Shown piece after piece: positions 10,883 through 24,300 of a stretch of DNA of 64,000 nucleotides; within the stretch, counting starts at the first letter, position 1; the number at the start of each line of letters is the position of its first letter. Source of the DNA: Ditylenchus dipsaci. Taxonomy: Eukaryota > Nematoda > Chromadorea > Rhabditida > Anguinidae. Below the pieces are notes generated by a model that saw only the letters and a list, made by a program, of their open reading frames with translations, did no database searches and was not told the DNA's origin. Made by a program: the position numbers and the translations under genes. The stretch covers positions 682,001 through 746,000 of the forward strand of contig SADC01001289.1 in the NCBI GenBank assembly GCA_004194705.1, in the 5' to 3' direction.

Positions 10883-11707
10883 GGCTGTAACTAATTTCAC
10901 CCGTCAAATTACTGATTTACCCCATCAAATTATTTTTTTACCCCGTCAAATTTGAATTTCGATCAAATACTCATTTACCCCGTCAAAATATTGATTTACC
11001 CCGTCAAATTTAAATTTTCGGTGAAATACTGCAGTAAATTTTGCGGGAATCCGAATTTTATAGTCAAAAATGACTTGGATCGCGCAAAATCCAGCCCCAG
11101 AGTGGCCAGAAGCCCCTGAAAATTGGTTTTCGGGGGTTTACTAAAGGGGGAGTACACTTTTCGCAAAAATTCGATTGAGCGGATCAGATTTCGGGTCCGA
11201 TGGGCTCAATCGCTCAGAATTCCACCCTGAACCATTCTCAACCATCTTAAACCACTCTAAGCACTGATTTAGGGTAGTTAGATACCGGTCTGGAGCAGTT
11301 TATGATGGCTTAGGGTTGTTTGAGATACTCGAGAATGGTTCAGAGTGAAATTCTGAGCGATTGAGCCCATCGGACCCGAAATCTGATCCGCTCAATCGAA
11401 TTTTTGCGAAAAGTTTACTCCCCTTTAGTAAACCCCAAAAAACCAATTTTCATGGGCTTCTGGCCACTCTGGGGCTAGATTTTGCGCGATCCAAGTCATT
11501 TTTAACTATAAAATTCGGATTCCCGCAAAATTTACTGCAGTATTTCACCGAAAATTTGAATTTGACGGGGTAAATCAATATTTTGACGGGGTAAATCAGT
11601 AATTTGACAGGGTAAATGAGTATTTTGATCAAAATTCCAATTTGACGGGGTAAAAAAATAATTTGACTGGGTAAATCAGTAATTTGACGGGGTAAAACAA
11701 TTTGAGC
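10883..11707. mobile_element. CCCCGTCAAATT fold-back element, 0.8 kb
   Basis: It starts GGCTGTAACTAATTTCACCC and ends GGGGTAAAACAATTTGAGCC. Each arm carries several TTTACCCCGTCAAATT units at the end, then about 250 bp of near-perfect inverted sequence meeting at a centre near 11,280 (CTAAGCACTGATTTAGG). Copies lie at 17,491-17,905 (short) and 25,062-25,783. Target duplications at the other copies suggest 8 bp, as in hAT elements. No protein is encoded. Confidence 0.85.
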
Positions 11708-12385
11708 CTTAAAAAAATTAATTAAAAATAAATTTAATGAATTTATAATAATAAATTATAAATTATCAAATCGACTCATAAAAATTCTTAAAGAAGGTCT
11801 GATGATAGTCGAACAGAAGAATAAATTTAACTTGATTGCCATTACTTCAGCTTATTTTACAAAATTCAGATATCTATTCTCATGCCTCATATTTGTCGTC
11901 CAAGCAGCCCAGTATTTCTGCACTACAATTTTCTAAAAACATCATTTCCAAAATACCTGGTTACTCAAAGTAAACGGATGTTCCAAAAGGATTAATGGGT
12001 GTTCATCGGATATTGGTCGGGTAAGAGCTTAATTTTATTTAAAAAAAATTGTAACATAACATTTATAATTCAACAATTGTTAGTGCAAAAAGGATTATTT
12101 AAGTGAATTTAGCAGAACCCCTAAATAAAATGGATTTTTGGCGTGGGTTGACTAGAAGTTAATCCAAACAGCCTAGTGCATTTGGAAAAATGGGGGCTAA
12201 AAATGTTTCTGGTCTGTTGGATTTAATGCCAAGCTATAAAATTGTTTATCGGCACAAAATATTTTTTCAATTTGCTTGAATAGCTGTGCAAACTCAAAAG
12301 TGGTTTGAGAATTGTTACTTGTTTTCTATTTTTCTTATATTCTGACGTCTAATTAAGTATTGTTTTTTTTGGAAGAGTGGTAATT
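11708..12385. other. Intergenic, possible 5' region of the C3G-like gene
   Basis: AT-rich sequence with no repeat that I recognise. It lies directly upstream of the candidate first coding exon at 12,386. Confidence 0.4.
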
Positions 12386-15300
12386 ATGTCGGCGAAAATG
12401 AGGAGAATATTACCTCGTCTCAAACTTTCTCAAATTAAAAGAAGTTTTACAGTCGGAAGTATTTCGTCTAATGACATGGTAGGAATTTATTTAGCTAATT
12501 AGTGAGTTGTTCAATAATTTGACTGATAATTTAAGTTAATAGTTGAGATAAGTCTTGCAATACAATCTAATAAATATTTTTTTAATCAAAATATATAATT
12601 CGTATTTTTTGGTTAAAATAATTTTATGCTTGTTTTTATCAAATTCTATAGCTCGAAGACAACGTTTTCAGCTGCTCCCCCCGTATTTTTCGAAAACTGA
12701 CCTAAAAATATGTGTTGTATTGTTTTTTCTGCTTAGCACGTTAAAAAAGATTTCAAACTATAAATAGCTTAAGCATTGAAGAGGCATATCACCGTGTTAC
12801 ACCGCAAATTAAGGCGGGGAGACCAGCAAGTTTTCAAAAATATTCCTTGTTTTCACTCGTCTCATGTCAATTCTGATATTTATGACCTTATCCTACTTTT
12901 AAAAAGTAAGCAGAAAACTTTTGTCGGATCCGGTAAAACGCTTGTAGAAAATAGTCAAGAGAGAAATAAATTGCTGGTCCCCCGCCTTTATTGCAGCGTA
13001 ATGCGCTGGTATGCCCCTTTGAAATTTTTATCACAAAATGTGGTTTTGTTAAGGTGCTTAGGGACATTTCAAGTGATTTTTCAAATTTAGGTTAGGTTCC
13101 AAATCCAATTTACCTCTGAAAAAATGCAGCCAAACTTTTTAGGAAAAATACAATTTTTGAAACAGAAACTGTTTAGATTTTTTATCGTGCTAATCATTGG
13201 CGAAAAAATCTTTCTTTTTTGCTTCAAAATTGCAATAAGCACTAGATAAAATGGACTTTTTTCTTCAAAAATGGTCAAAATGTCCTTTTTTACCCAAATG
13301 TTCTTTTTTCAAAATTTTGAGTTAAGTGACCTGACTTGATAAGTAACTTTTAAAGATCAAGATTTTTATAAATCAATCAATTAATACAATGCTGTTAAAA
13401 GTTTTCAAATTTTCTAGTTTTACCACCTTGATCAAGTCAAAGAAGCTTTTTACTTAAGAAATAATGAAAAAGCAATTTGTGAAATTTCATTTTTGCTTCT
13501 AAATTATCGTTAAACTATTTATTTTTACAAATAATTTTCTATGCATGCGAACACTGCTTTGTTGTTGCATTCTATTCTTCTTAATCATTGGTATTTTGTA
13601 CTGCTGAACATATATTTTCATCCTTTCCAATTTGTTAAAAAAACAGAACCGGAATAGGAGGTGATTTACAACTTTACTTTCCTAACATATTGTTATGTTT
13701 TCACACGTCTAAAAGTAATGATACTGAAATTCAAAACATTTTCATAAATCTCATTTTTTGATGTAAAATATTAATTGGATGTCATAGGATTTGTATGGTT
13801 CAGGGCGCGGAAAAGTATTATTTTTGTTTTCGTCTTTTATTTGAGACCCAAAATCCTTAGAGCTTTTTCATCGAGTCCCCTCCTCTCCAATATTTTTTTA
13901 CAAATATTCCAAACACTCTATTTCGACGTAAAGACTCAGTATTTCAAAAAAAACATTTTGGCTCTATATGTGTTTGTAACCCTTCCGAGAAAAAATTGCC
14001 TTGGTTCACCCTGTGATTTTTTTTCGCAATTTTTTTAAATTAAATAATTCTCAAAAATTTTTGATTTCAACAAATTTGGTTATCGGACATCTGCTCCAAC
14101 ACCAATATGTTATTTTTGGCTTCATTTTTTTTGGACTGAATTTTTTTTCGATATGCAAAAAGTACATATTTTTTGTCGGAATTATATGATAAAAAATCAC
14201 GAATAAGACAAAGAAGTGTGAATATACTAAAATTAACGAAAAATAGAAAAAATTTGCAGAAACTCAATTATGGCAAACAAATAAAAGTATAAAAAATTAC
14301 GAAAAAAACAACAGGGGGGACCAAGGCAACTTTTTTAGGGAGGCGTGCAAACACATGTGGAGCCAAAAAAATTTTTCATCATTTTTGTTCAATAAAAGAT
14401 TGAGTTTTGGACGTTTTGAAATTTCGACTATTCGCCTGTTTTACCATGCTTTTCAATATAAAACTTAACAAAAAGAGCCTTTGAGTGCCTCTAGAGACTC
14501 TAGAATAACTTTTGACTGAAGTGAGTCCGCGCAGCTATAACCCATAGTATAAGTTCCATATTTTGTTGTTTGTTTTTTATTCTCTGTTTTTTAATTGCTG
14601 AAGTCTATTCTACAAAGTTTTAACCGAGCGCTGAAAAAAGGAACAAAAAGAGAAGATACCGAAGGCCAGAGCAACAAATATGACAGCGAAGACAGACAAC
14701 AGAGCCAGAATTTTCAATCGAGAGCTTTAGGACTCTATATTGCACCAAATTTGTTGGAAATTTGGTGCCACTGGAATATACCCCTTCCGAAAAGAGCTAC
14801 TGGAATATACCCACCCAATAATGTAGGCTTAGGCTTTTTTCAGTTTAGGCTTAGGCTCGTAGGCTTATACTTAGGGACTATCCATCACTAACAGGGTCTT
14901 TTGTGCAGTTTTTTTTAAAATGGTTGTTTTGAGTACCTTCCAAAAATTATTGGGCAGGGTGAATTCCAGTAGCTATTTTGGGAGAGGTATATTCCAGTAG
15001 CATCGGAAACTTTAGTCCTATTTTGGCGACTTTTGAAATTTTTCCAGATAGAAAAACAAAATATTTTACAATTTAGATTTAAATTTTTTTTAACACTTTG
15101 AAGTTCCGAGAAAATATAGTTTACGACACTTGTACTTTTACAAGCAAAATGTATGTTTCTTCTCTCAAAATTTGTTAAGTTATTCAGTCTCAAGAATTTT
15201 CGGAAATGCTTAGTCACCACCGCTAGCTAGCTGGCTCAACACCTTGCAACCGCTTTGCTTTATTTGCTCTGCTCTCTAAGAGTTTTGCTTGAACAGAATG

Positions 15301-18300
15301 GATGATGGAACACCTAAATATTCAATTAGTTTGTATTGTGTCTTATTCTCTAGATTTTCACTACCTGGCTGATAATTTCTGTTTTCAAAATCAGCTCATT
15401 TTTATATTGTTTTAACCGTTGGAAACCTTCTGAGCTATTTAATCTTGAAAGTCCAAGGTTTGTTTTTGTTTTTTGTGTCTGCTTTTTGCTCTTGACGTTG
15501 GTATTTTTTGCAAAAGCCATTTTGGCTTGGTCTTGCTGAAGTATCAATCAACAGAACACCAATTAAATGCATTTTTAAACAATTCTTTCTTTCGTCTTTT
15601 TGGCTGCTTGACGTTTGAAAGAGCTTTTTGGAAGGTCTATTTTATTTTTTTGTTTAGCTTATTTTTGTTATTCCTAAGCGTAATTAATATAAATCATCGG
15701 CAAACTTAGGCGAAAAGACTTGTATAATATTTTTAATATATTGAATATGTAATGTCCGATCAATATAAGTGAGATTAGTCAAAAAAATTCGCAGATATTT
15801 TTTTCTTAGAATTTTTTAATTACAAATTTTTTTATGTAAAAATATTTTGTCTTATTGAAAAATATACTAATTAATGCTTATTGTTTTTGTTAATTAACGT
15901 CTGTTTTCTTTTTAATGTAAAGCCTAGTATTATTTGTATTCTAACTACGGCTCTATCTTAACCGACCATATTGTGTCAGTTCACCTTGTCGTTGGAATTT
16001 TTATTTTTTTGCAATTTTTATTTTTCTTCCTGATTTTATCTAGTTTACTACACTTCATCTATTTTTAAGCGCGAAAATATTCCCAAAAAAGATAAAATGA
16101 GGAGACTAAGGCGAAAATAGGGCGCGACTCGGTTGTATCACCAAACCCATACTAATTTCAGCTTTTTCAAAAAAAGTATGGTTTTAGGTACCCTAAAAAA
16201 TTATTGCGCAGAGGGGGGGCTGTAGTAAAACGAGCAGCGTCGAAAATAGTCTAGTTAATAATCTAGAACCATAGAAGTCGTTTTTTAAAATATTAAGGTT
16301 TTATACGCTTGTGCACCGTCCACACAAGCCTTCGCCAGTAACAGTTTATTGCCAGTACACGCACTACAACACAACATACAATGGGATTCTACTGGAGATT
16401 CTTCCTTCTTCTTCTTGTTGCTTGTGCGGAACAGCCACCCATATTCGTGCTGCGCCCCAGAGGTCGGATCGTCTACTGCATGAGCTGCGGGGATCCAGTC
16501 ACCGGAATTGAGGAGCGCTTTCGAACCACCATCCAGCTTGACTTCGGCATCCAGAACAGCCATCTTTTTCGGTCCAACTTCTCCGGATCCAGCATCGGTG
16601 ATCATGCCTTCCATCAGCTTCACTCTACCTCGGGTCATATCACCAGGCCCCATCTCGGTCAGCACCATAAACACGTCGCCTTCGGTCATTACTCTCAGTC
16701 GCCAACGGGCACTACCGGGTCCCGACCCAAACTCTCAAAAGCTTACTAACCTGGGCTTCGGCCCCTTCTCCCAGCACTTGACGACAGCCGGCCTCGAGCA
16801 TCTTCAGAGCCTCCAGAGCGCCACCACCACTGTCGATCAGCCGTTTGAGCTTTGGGTCCACCTTGAGCACCATGTAGTTCGCTTCCAGTTCCAAAATTGC
16901 GCAGAGCATTTCGTTTGCGAGCTAGATTCTTTCTTTTAGGTTCTAGAGAACAAAGCTAAATGATTTCTGCGTCAACGGGTCAAAATCCTTCGGTGCAAGA
17001 CCAATCGTCTTTCAAACGGGTCATTACCACACTCTTTCCTTTAAACGGTCTTATGCCAAAAACTCCCCTCCTTACAAAATGCGGGATCGAAGATTTACAC
17101 CATTATTAGGAAAAAATATCAAATTTCAGAAACTTGGTGAATGAAATTAAAAATCAAAATTTTCAATACTGTCAAATATTCGAACAGAAAAGAATATTTT
17201 GTGGAGAGGATCCCAACTAAAAAGAGATTTTAAGGGTGAAAATATTTTAAAACGGATCAAATGTTAGTTGATAAATTTAATTTTAGACAAGCTACTTTGC
17301 CCATTCAACTAGCATGAGCTTGCCAAAACATCTACACCTGACACTCCGCTATTTGCAAGAAGTGATTAGAGCCAGTAAAGTGTCGCAGTACAGTGGCTCC
17401 TCAACAGCTTTGCTAGATTCTCTTTTACAACCAATAAGCAGTGATCTCAAAAGCAGTGATAATAGAATAATGAGCTCAAGGTTAGTCAAAGCGGCTGTAA
17501 GTACTTTCCCCCGTCAAATTATTCTTTTACCCTGTCAAATCGTGAAAATTTGTTTCTTTTGAGTATTTCTTAAATTTTTTTTTTCAATTTTTTTAAAGTT
17601 TTTATACCAGCTTGTAGCCCGGGATCTCAGCTTTCCAACCAGCCATTAACTAACTAGTTGAGATATTAAAAAATTAGAGAAAAAAGCGTAGACCAAATTT
17701 TTTTGAAAAATTAAATAAAGACTTTTTTCTCCTTTTTTGAAATCTCAGAAATTCAGTGGATAGCTTGTTAGAAAGCCAAGATCCAGGGCTAAATTTTGAT
17801 GTAAAAATGTTTGAAAAATTAAAAAATTTTTGGAGATAAAAACACATTTTTACGATTTGACGGGTTGAAATAATAATTTGACGGGGTGAAACGATTTCAG
17901 CCTGGTCAAAACTAAGTACACCATAAGTCAACTAAGCTAAGAATTTCGTTAAGAATATGAAGTTCTGTTTCTATTACAGTCAGTGGCGTACGCAGGAATT
18001 TCGAACGGAGGGGGCACCAGGCCATTTTGCCTACACCGTTTTGAGAAAAATCTGATGGGGGAGGGCTACAGCACTGCTAGACAACCCCGCGGCTACACCT
18101 ATGGCAAGGGTATAGTTGTCCTGATAATTTTGTGAAAATATTCGTTATATCGGAGATTTTGTTATACCAAGGGTTCTTTATATCGAGGTTGGACTGCATC
18201 CGTATTTAGCCAATTTCACAAAATTATATTAAGCCTGTTCAAGCTAGTCAGCAACGTAGGCAGCAGTTTTTTTTCAAGTGAGCCACCTACACCGTTTTTG

Positions 18301-21300
18301 TTTTTCAAAATAAAAAATCAGAAATGTGAGGAGCGCTGAAGCGAAGTTAGACTCACTCCCATTACTTGAATGACGCTAGGTGCTTAAGCGCTTAGACCGA
18401 GAATTTAAATTTGAAAAACCCTTTTTCATTGATTAGTGTCTTTGTAGGGTAGAATGGATATTTAGTGCAGATAATGTCTAAAAATAAAAAACCCAACGTA
18501 ATCAACACCCAATTTCAGGACTCCATCAACACTCTGTTCAACTGGCTAGATGACCAAATCTACGAAAACTTTTCCTCTACTCTAGCCAACAAGCCAGCAG
18601 ACCAATCCACAGAAGCCACTCAACTTGGATTAAAACATCTAGCCAGCCTAGAAAAATGTCTGCTAAAAATATTCTCAGGAAAAGAAGGAGCTCAATTCCA
18701 CGATGACACATTAATACCTACTAACAATGATTCTTCAAGTAACCACCAAACTGATAATTTAGTAAGCAGGTCATCCAAAATACCAGTAACAGAAAGAAAT
18801 GAAGTGATTGCGTCAAATGTAAATATAATACCTCAAAATGACTCCTATTTTTGTGATACAGCTATAAACCAGTTAATAGAGCAGCTGAGATTGAGGTGGG
18901 TCAGCAGTTTTATAATACTTTGTGAAAAATTGGTGATTTCAGGAAAATAGAAAGGTTTGAGCCAAAGTTTCCTGAGCTAGCCAAACCTGAAGATGACGAC
19001 TCAGATGACTCCGACTCCGGTGTACAAATAGACGAGGAAAGAGAAGAGCGAGAGGAGCAGACACACGCAAATGTATGTGAGGAGAGGATAGAACGAGAGA
19101 GTGACAGAGAGATTCGCACAAGAAAGACAAGAACAGTGAACACATCAAAGACTAAGAAATGTGTAAGTGGCAAAGAGCAGTTTTTTGGAGTGCTGCAATA
19201 TTTATCTAGCAAATCTTTTGGCTTCTAAGCAAAATTTGACAGAATGAAGAAATTCAACATCCGTATTTCCATTGATAACACGGGCATCTTTTATTCGAAA
19301 TCGTGTCTTGGCGTTGTGTTTTTAACATATTTTGCAGACTACTCTCAGACAAGTTACCACCTAAGTGCAAGCTGGTGATATAAGTTAAAAAATGAGTAGT
19401 AACTTGGGCTAATGTGCGCAAAGTATCCTTCTCCTAAAATCACCCACAAACCACTCATAAGACATGAAAACACGCCGAAAACAATAGCAAGGACGTTTTT
19501 ATGTGTGAGAAGGCTTTTTTAGAAAAAAAAATCGACTTGCAGGGAGATACCATGCTTTTTCGGTCGAAAATTCGTTATTTGAATTGGCGCTTTTTTGAAT
19601 TTTTGGTGCTACTAGCGAATAATCTCCCCTTTCCCCAAAAAATTCTGACCTTTTCAAAGTCACTGTAACTACTCTTTGGAACATCAATTTCATGCTCACG
19701 ACTTAGACTCAGGGGTTGGCCAAGTTGTGACTGAAAATATCTTAATCACTAGGGATTGAGAGTTAGAGATGCGCGCACTCATTTGCCTAACACGTGATTC
19801 CGAAAAATACTCTTGATCAAAAATGAATACAGAGTCTCTTTTTGCCATTGCACATGTTTAAAAACAATGTTAAAGAACTTATAATAAAGTTTTTGATTCC
19901 TTTCTGCCTGAGAAAGAAAAAATGTATGATCATTTATTTTTCCATACTCTATGTGAGGCGAGCACGAAAGGTGTATAGATCCAACTATGTCTGAGACAGT
20001 TTAGCACTAGTTCAACATTGACAGGTTATAACTAGCAACTCTATGTCTCATAGGCGGATTCGAACACAGGAGTCTTTTCACGAAGCAAGCTCACTGCCAC
20101 TACACCATATGTGTCAACTTTGATTTTCTTATTTCAAGAGACATATTCTGGCGCTACTGCGCTCGCCCTCACCTATTTATTTTGAACCAGGGCTCGGAAC
20201 TTTAAATTTTAAAATAAAAGACATTTGGTCGTAATTGTCATTATATCCAGTGCTTCTTAATTTTCAAGCACCAAAATAAATATATCTTTGAATAATTAAC
20301 CTCAAAAATTCTAAAGATCTTAGGTGTCAAATAAAGCACAAATCTTTGCGGTCACTTGCGCTTTTACGATTTTAAAGGGGAAGGGAGGTGCTTATCGAAG
20401 ACCGAATATTTCAAACTCGCAGGTTCGATTTTAGTGGGTGCACAACCTTTCTTATCTCCTTTGATTGACAAGTTTTTTTTGTCAAAGCAATCCTCAAACA
20501 CTTGCCTATTCAAGAAAACCATCAGAGCATAATTTCACAATATCTGGAGCTGATTTACAGGCTAAGACCTGCTAATTTTTACGAAAATCGATCGTTTTAA
20601 GTCAAAAAACACAATTCCACGAACACTTTTTCAGTTCAGTATTAGGTCGTGTCAAAAGTTCGGTCGTTTTATTTCAAAAGCAATTTTTGTGGCGTTGTGT
20701 TTTTAGCATAGACTTTTTTTATCATTTTCCAAAAGTTTTCCACTCGTTTTGTAGCCAAGATTCTCAGCTACAAAATGAGTGGTAAACTTTTGAAAAATGT
20801 TAAAAAATCTATGGTAAAAAACAACGCCACAAATATTGCTTTTGAAATAAACGACCGAACTTTTGACACGACCTAATAGTTTTTAAACTCAGTTATTACA
20901 GGAAATCGTAATTTTCAAAAAAAAATACAATAGTCATGAAAAATCCAAAAAATATTACCATATTTAGTCCACAACATGAATTCCTTGCAGGTGACCATCC
21001 GCACACAAGGAACAGTGAAACTTTGTGAAGATGACTTTGCTTCTTTCAAAGATGACAGCAATTTGGACTGTTCAAAAATATTTGCAGCCAGGTTTCCTCA
21101 AAAATCTACTGAAATGGTCCGAGAACTGGCGGACAATTTCAATTTGCCCAAATTGCAGCCAGAAACAGACCTTCACAGCAATTTGTATGATACATCAAAC
21201 AATGGGAATGCTTCAAAGAGCAGTTTGATCAAGGTCTCCAGTACTACTTCCCAGTTAGTTTTTTAAAGATTGGATCTTGATCATGAAATGAATACAGAGC

Positions 21301-24300
21301 ACGAATTTTTTTTAAAGAGAATCTAACAAGGGAGATCCACGAACTGGAACATCTTTCGACGACTTACCATACAATATTTTAATATTACCTGCCCATTGAC
21401 ATGAAAAATAAAATCAGGAAGCTCGAGAAAATTAAAAAATTACCTTGATCCTGTGGATTTTCGAAATTTATTTTTCCACAGTCCAACCTCGATATGGTGA
21501 TACCACTGAAATTTCGATTCTAAACTGGGTCCAAGGTTTTTTTCAACAAATGAGCTGAAATAGTGTCAGACCCAGCTGGGGATCGAACTTTTGAAGATGT
21601 CCTAGAGCAAGGTCTGACTGCAGAAAAATATGTTTTTTAAAAATCGACGGGGGGCGGCAAGGCAGTTTTAAGCTTGATGCTTTTCGAGCCTCCACATTTG
21701 ATTTTTTCTTGCAAGGGGCCAGTAATATTAAAATTTCGTGTAGTGAATTGACGATTCTCTGCAACATAGACTTATCAGAATAGTCGAATTAAAGTTGCCA
21801 GTTCGTAGATGTGCCTTGTAAGTAAGTAAGGGACATTTTTGTCCACTTTCGAAGAATAAGGTTATTTGAAAAACATGGTGAAACAGACAAAATAGGCTTC
21901 GAAAAATGGCCCCTATGGATTCTTTTTCGCACTGCAGTCCTTGATCCTTTGAAAATTTTAGATGTGTGGCCAAAAAAGTAAAACACAATGGCCGACTGAT
22001 CTCGGAAAACGAAGCTCACAAAACCGACTTAGCAAACTTGGACATGAAAGAGACACAAATTTATCAGGTAAGTTTTTTAAATCTTCATCAATCGGCATTT
22101 CACTTGGCTGTTCAGGGCTTCGTCATGTTAGATTGCAAGGGAGAAGGAGCTTACGAAGAGAACTCAATAATTGGCTGTGGTCGACCAGACAAACAGTCCT
22201 CAAAAAAGAGTGGCAGAGAAGGAGAGAACGAAAAGGAAATGTCACCAACAAAAACGAACGTGATGGAATTTACAAAGGTAATTAGCTGCTAACCAGTTAA
22301 AATCACAACAATCGCAAAGTTTTTTCAATATTCAAACACTGAAATATATGCTTTTAAGAACTTTTTTATTTTTTGTTCCTTCGTTGTGAAGTAACAACTA
22401 AAAACTAATAATGGCTCTATTTACTTTTGGGGGTATTATTTTTAGCTTGGTCCCCCAGTTATTTTTCTTGAAAAAAACTTGCTACTCCTGTCAATTATGG
22501 CTACCGTATTTACTCTAATAGTGGCCCTGCTCTAATTGTAGCCCCCCCCCCTCTAACTGTAGCCCCCTCTAATAGTATTCCCCCCTAGGAGGGGAACTGA
22601 AAAAAAAAGTGGCAGCAGTCTTATCGCTACGCTTTGATTTTCTTACATATGATTTAATGACTTGATCTACAAGTTAAATAATCTTGAAAAAAATTTAAAA
22701 AATTCGAAAAAATCAGTTATATTCTCAATTATGATATAATAGCTGAAATTTGTATTTTATAGACCTATGGAGATGAAAATGTGGAAGGCAAACAGAACTT
22801 TTTTCAAGCCTCGACCCTGGCTTCATACATTACTTTGAACGACAATCTCAGGTAATAGCTTAAGCTAAGTATCGGGCCCATTTTTGACCTTGGTGCCCCT
22901 GTTGTTTATTTTATTTTTTTAAGCGTAGGCAAGAGTATACCAGCTCAAACATGATTCTGAAACTTGTTTGAGGTCGCTCTAACATGCGCTGGTCTATTCT
23001 TGTCTCAGCCTTAAAATCACAAAAAAATCAACAGGGGGACCAAGGCTCAAGATGGGCCCGATTCTAAAATAGGGCAAAACAAAACTCAGCCTGAAATTCT
23101 GGCTTTTTCCAGGTTCTATGAAGAGCAGCAGAGGAAAAAGATTTCTTACACCTATGGTTTGTTTTAATTTTTTGTAAAGTCGAATATTTTATAAAAAAGC
23201 TTGTTTTGTGTCGGAAATTAAGTGGCTCGCGCCAAAGCCATAAAACAATGTTCATTTATGACGATAAAATGTGCTTGACCACTCCCACACATTCCATTGC
23301 CCTAGTAAAAGGTGCAAGGAGAGTGCGGTAATTCATGTGTGTGTGTCGGGAGGTGGATAGGTAATTGCTTATGGTTGTAGTTGCTGTCTCTTTATCAACA
23401 ACCCACATTTTTTGTTAAATTAGGCGGAAAATGAGATTGCGAGAAAAAAACATGGGTCTCACTTGATTTGCAAGTTAGTTTTGGCAAGCTCTAAATTCTA
23501 TTTTTCTGGAGATTTTCAAAGCTAGCAAAATTCTCGGTTTTTTAATTTTTAATACTATCGTTCTGGCTAAAACTAAAAATAATACAAGTGCGGCAGGAAT
23601 TTAAGGTGCCGTTTACTTGCAGACACCTAATTTCAGCCCAAAATGCACAAATAAATTTAACCAAAATTTCAAAAGATGAGTAAAAACACAAAAATAGTGC
23701 ACTTTTAATTTGTCTTCTGCAATATAAAGCACAATATGTTTCTTAATCAAAAACTTATTTGTTTTTTTTTCAAATATCTTTTGTATTGCAATGAAACACA
23801 CTTACAAGGAACACTGGAATAAAGAGATAGCAAAGAAAACAACAATTGGATTCTCATCGTCTTATTCTTCACTTTACATTTCCCCCAAAAAAGAAATAAT
23901 CCAAAAAAGGCTGCAGCCTTACTTTCCTTAGAAAAAAGCGAATTGCTTTGCAAAAAGGAGTAAACAGAGAAAAGAACCCATAAAATCAGTCTCCGCCTTG
24001 CAACATTTTATCGAATGAAATTACTTTTGCTATCTTTTTGCAGCATTTTTTATTATGGTTCATGAATTAATAAATCCAATGCTTTTTAGAATTTTTTTTG
24101 AAATATTCTATATTTTGTAGTGATATGAAAGGCTAATTTACTATGACTAGATCAATAATTCCACGGGATATGACTATCATTGAGTGGTATCTAGAGCAGC
24201 TAATTTATTTTGGTTTGTGGAATTTGTACACTTTTTGCGGACGCAACGCTTGCGGACCAAATTTCGCGGATGCAACATTTGCGGTCGAACATTTGCGGAC

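Noticed and set aside
10920..11700. Regularly spaced TTTACCCCGTCAAATT units, CRISPR-like at first sight
   Set aside because: The units sit in inverted arms of a fold-back element, the spacing is irregular, and the host is a eukaryote.
16381..16749. Plus-strand frame with a signal-peptide-like start (MGFYWRFFLLLLVACA)
   Set aside because: The minus strand has the better codon pattern and a splice-bounded exon, so the plus frame is more likely its shadow. Not fully excluded.
21962..22285. Second long frame over the C3G exons at 22 kb
   Set aside because: The intron between the two exons is a multiple of three, so a frame can run through. The frame used for C3G keeps phase with both neighbours.
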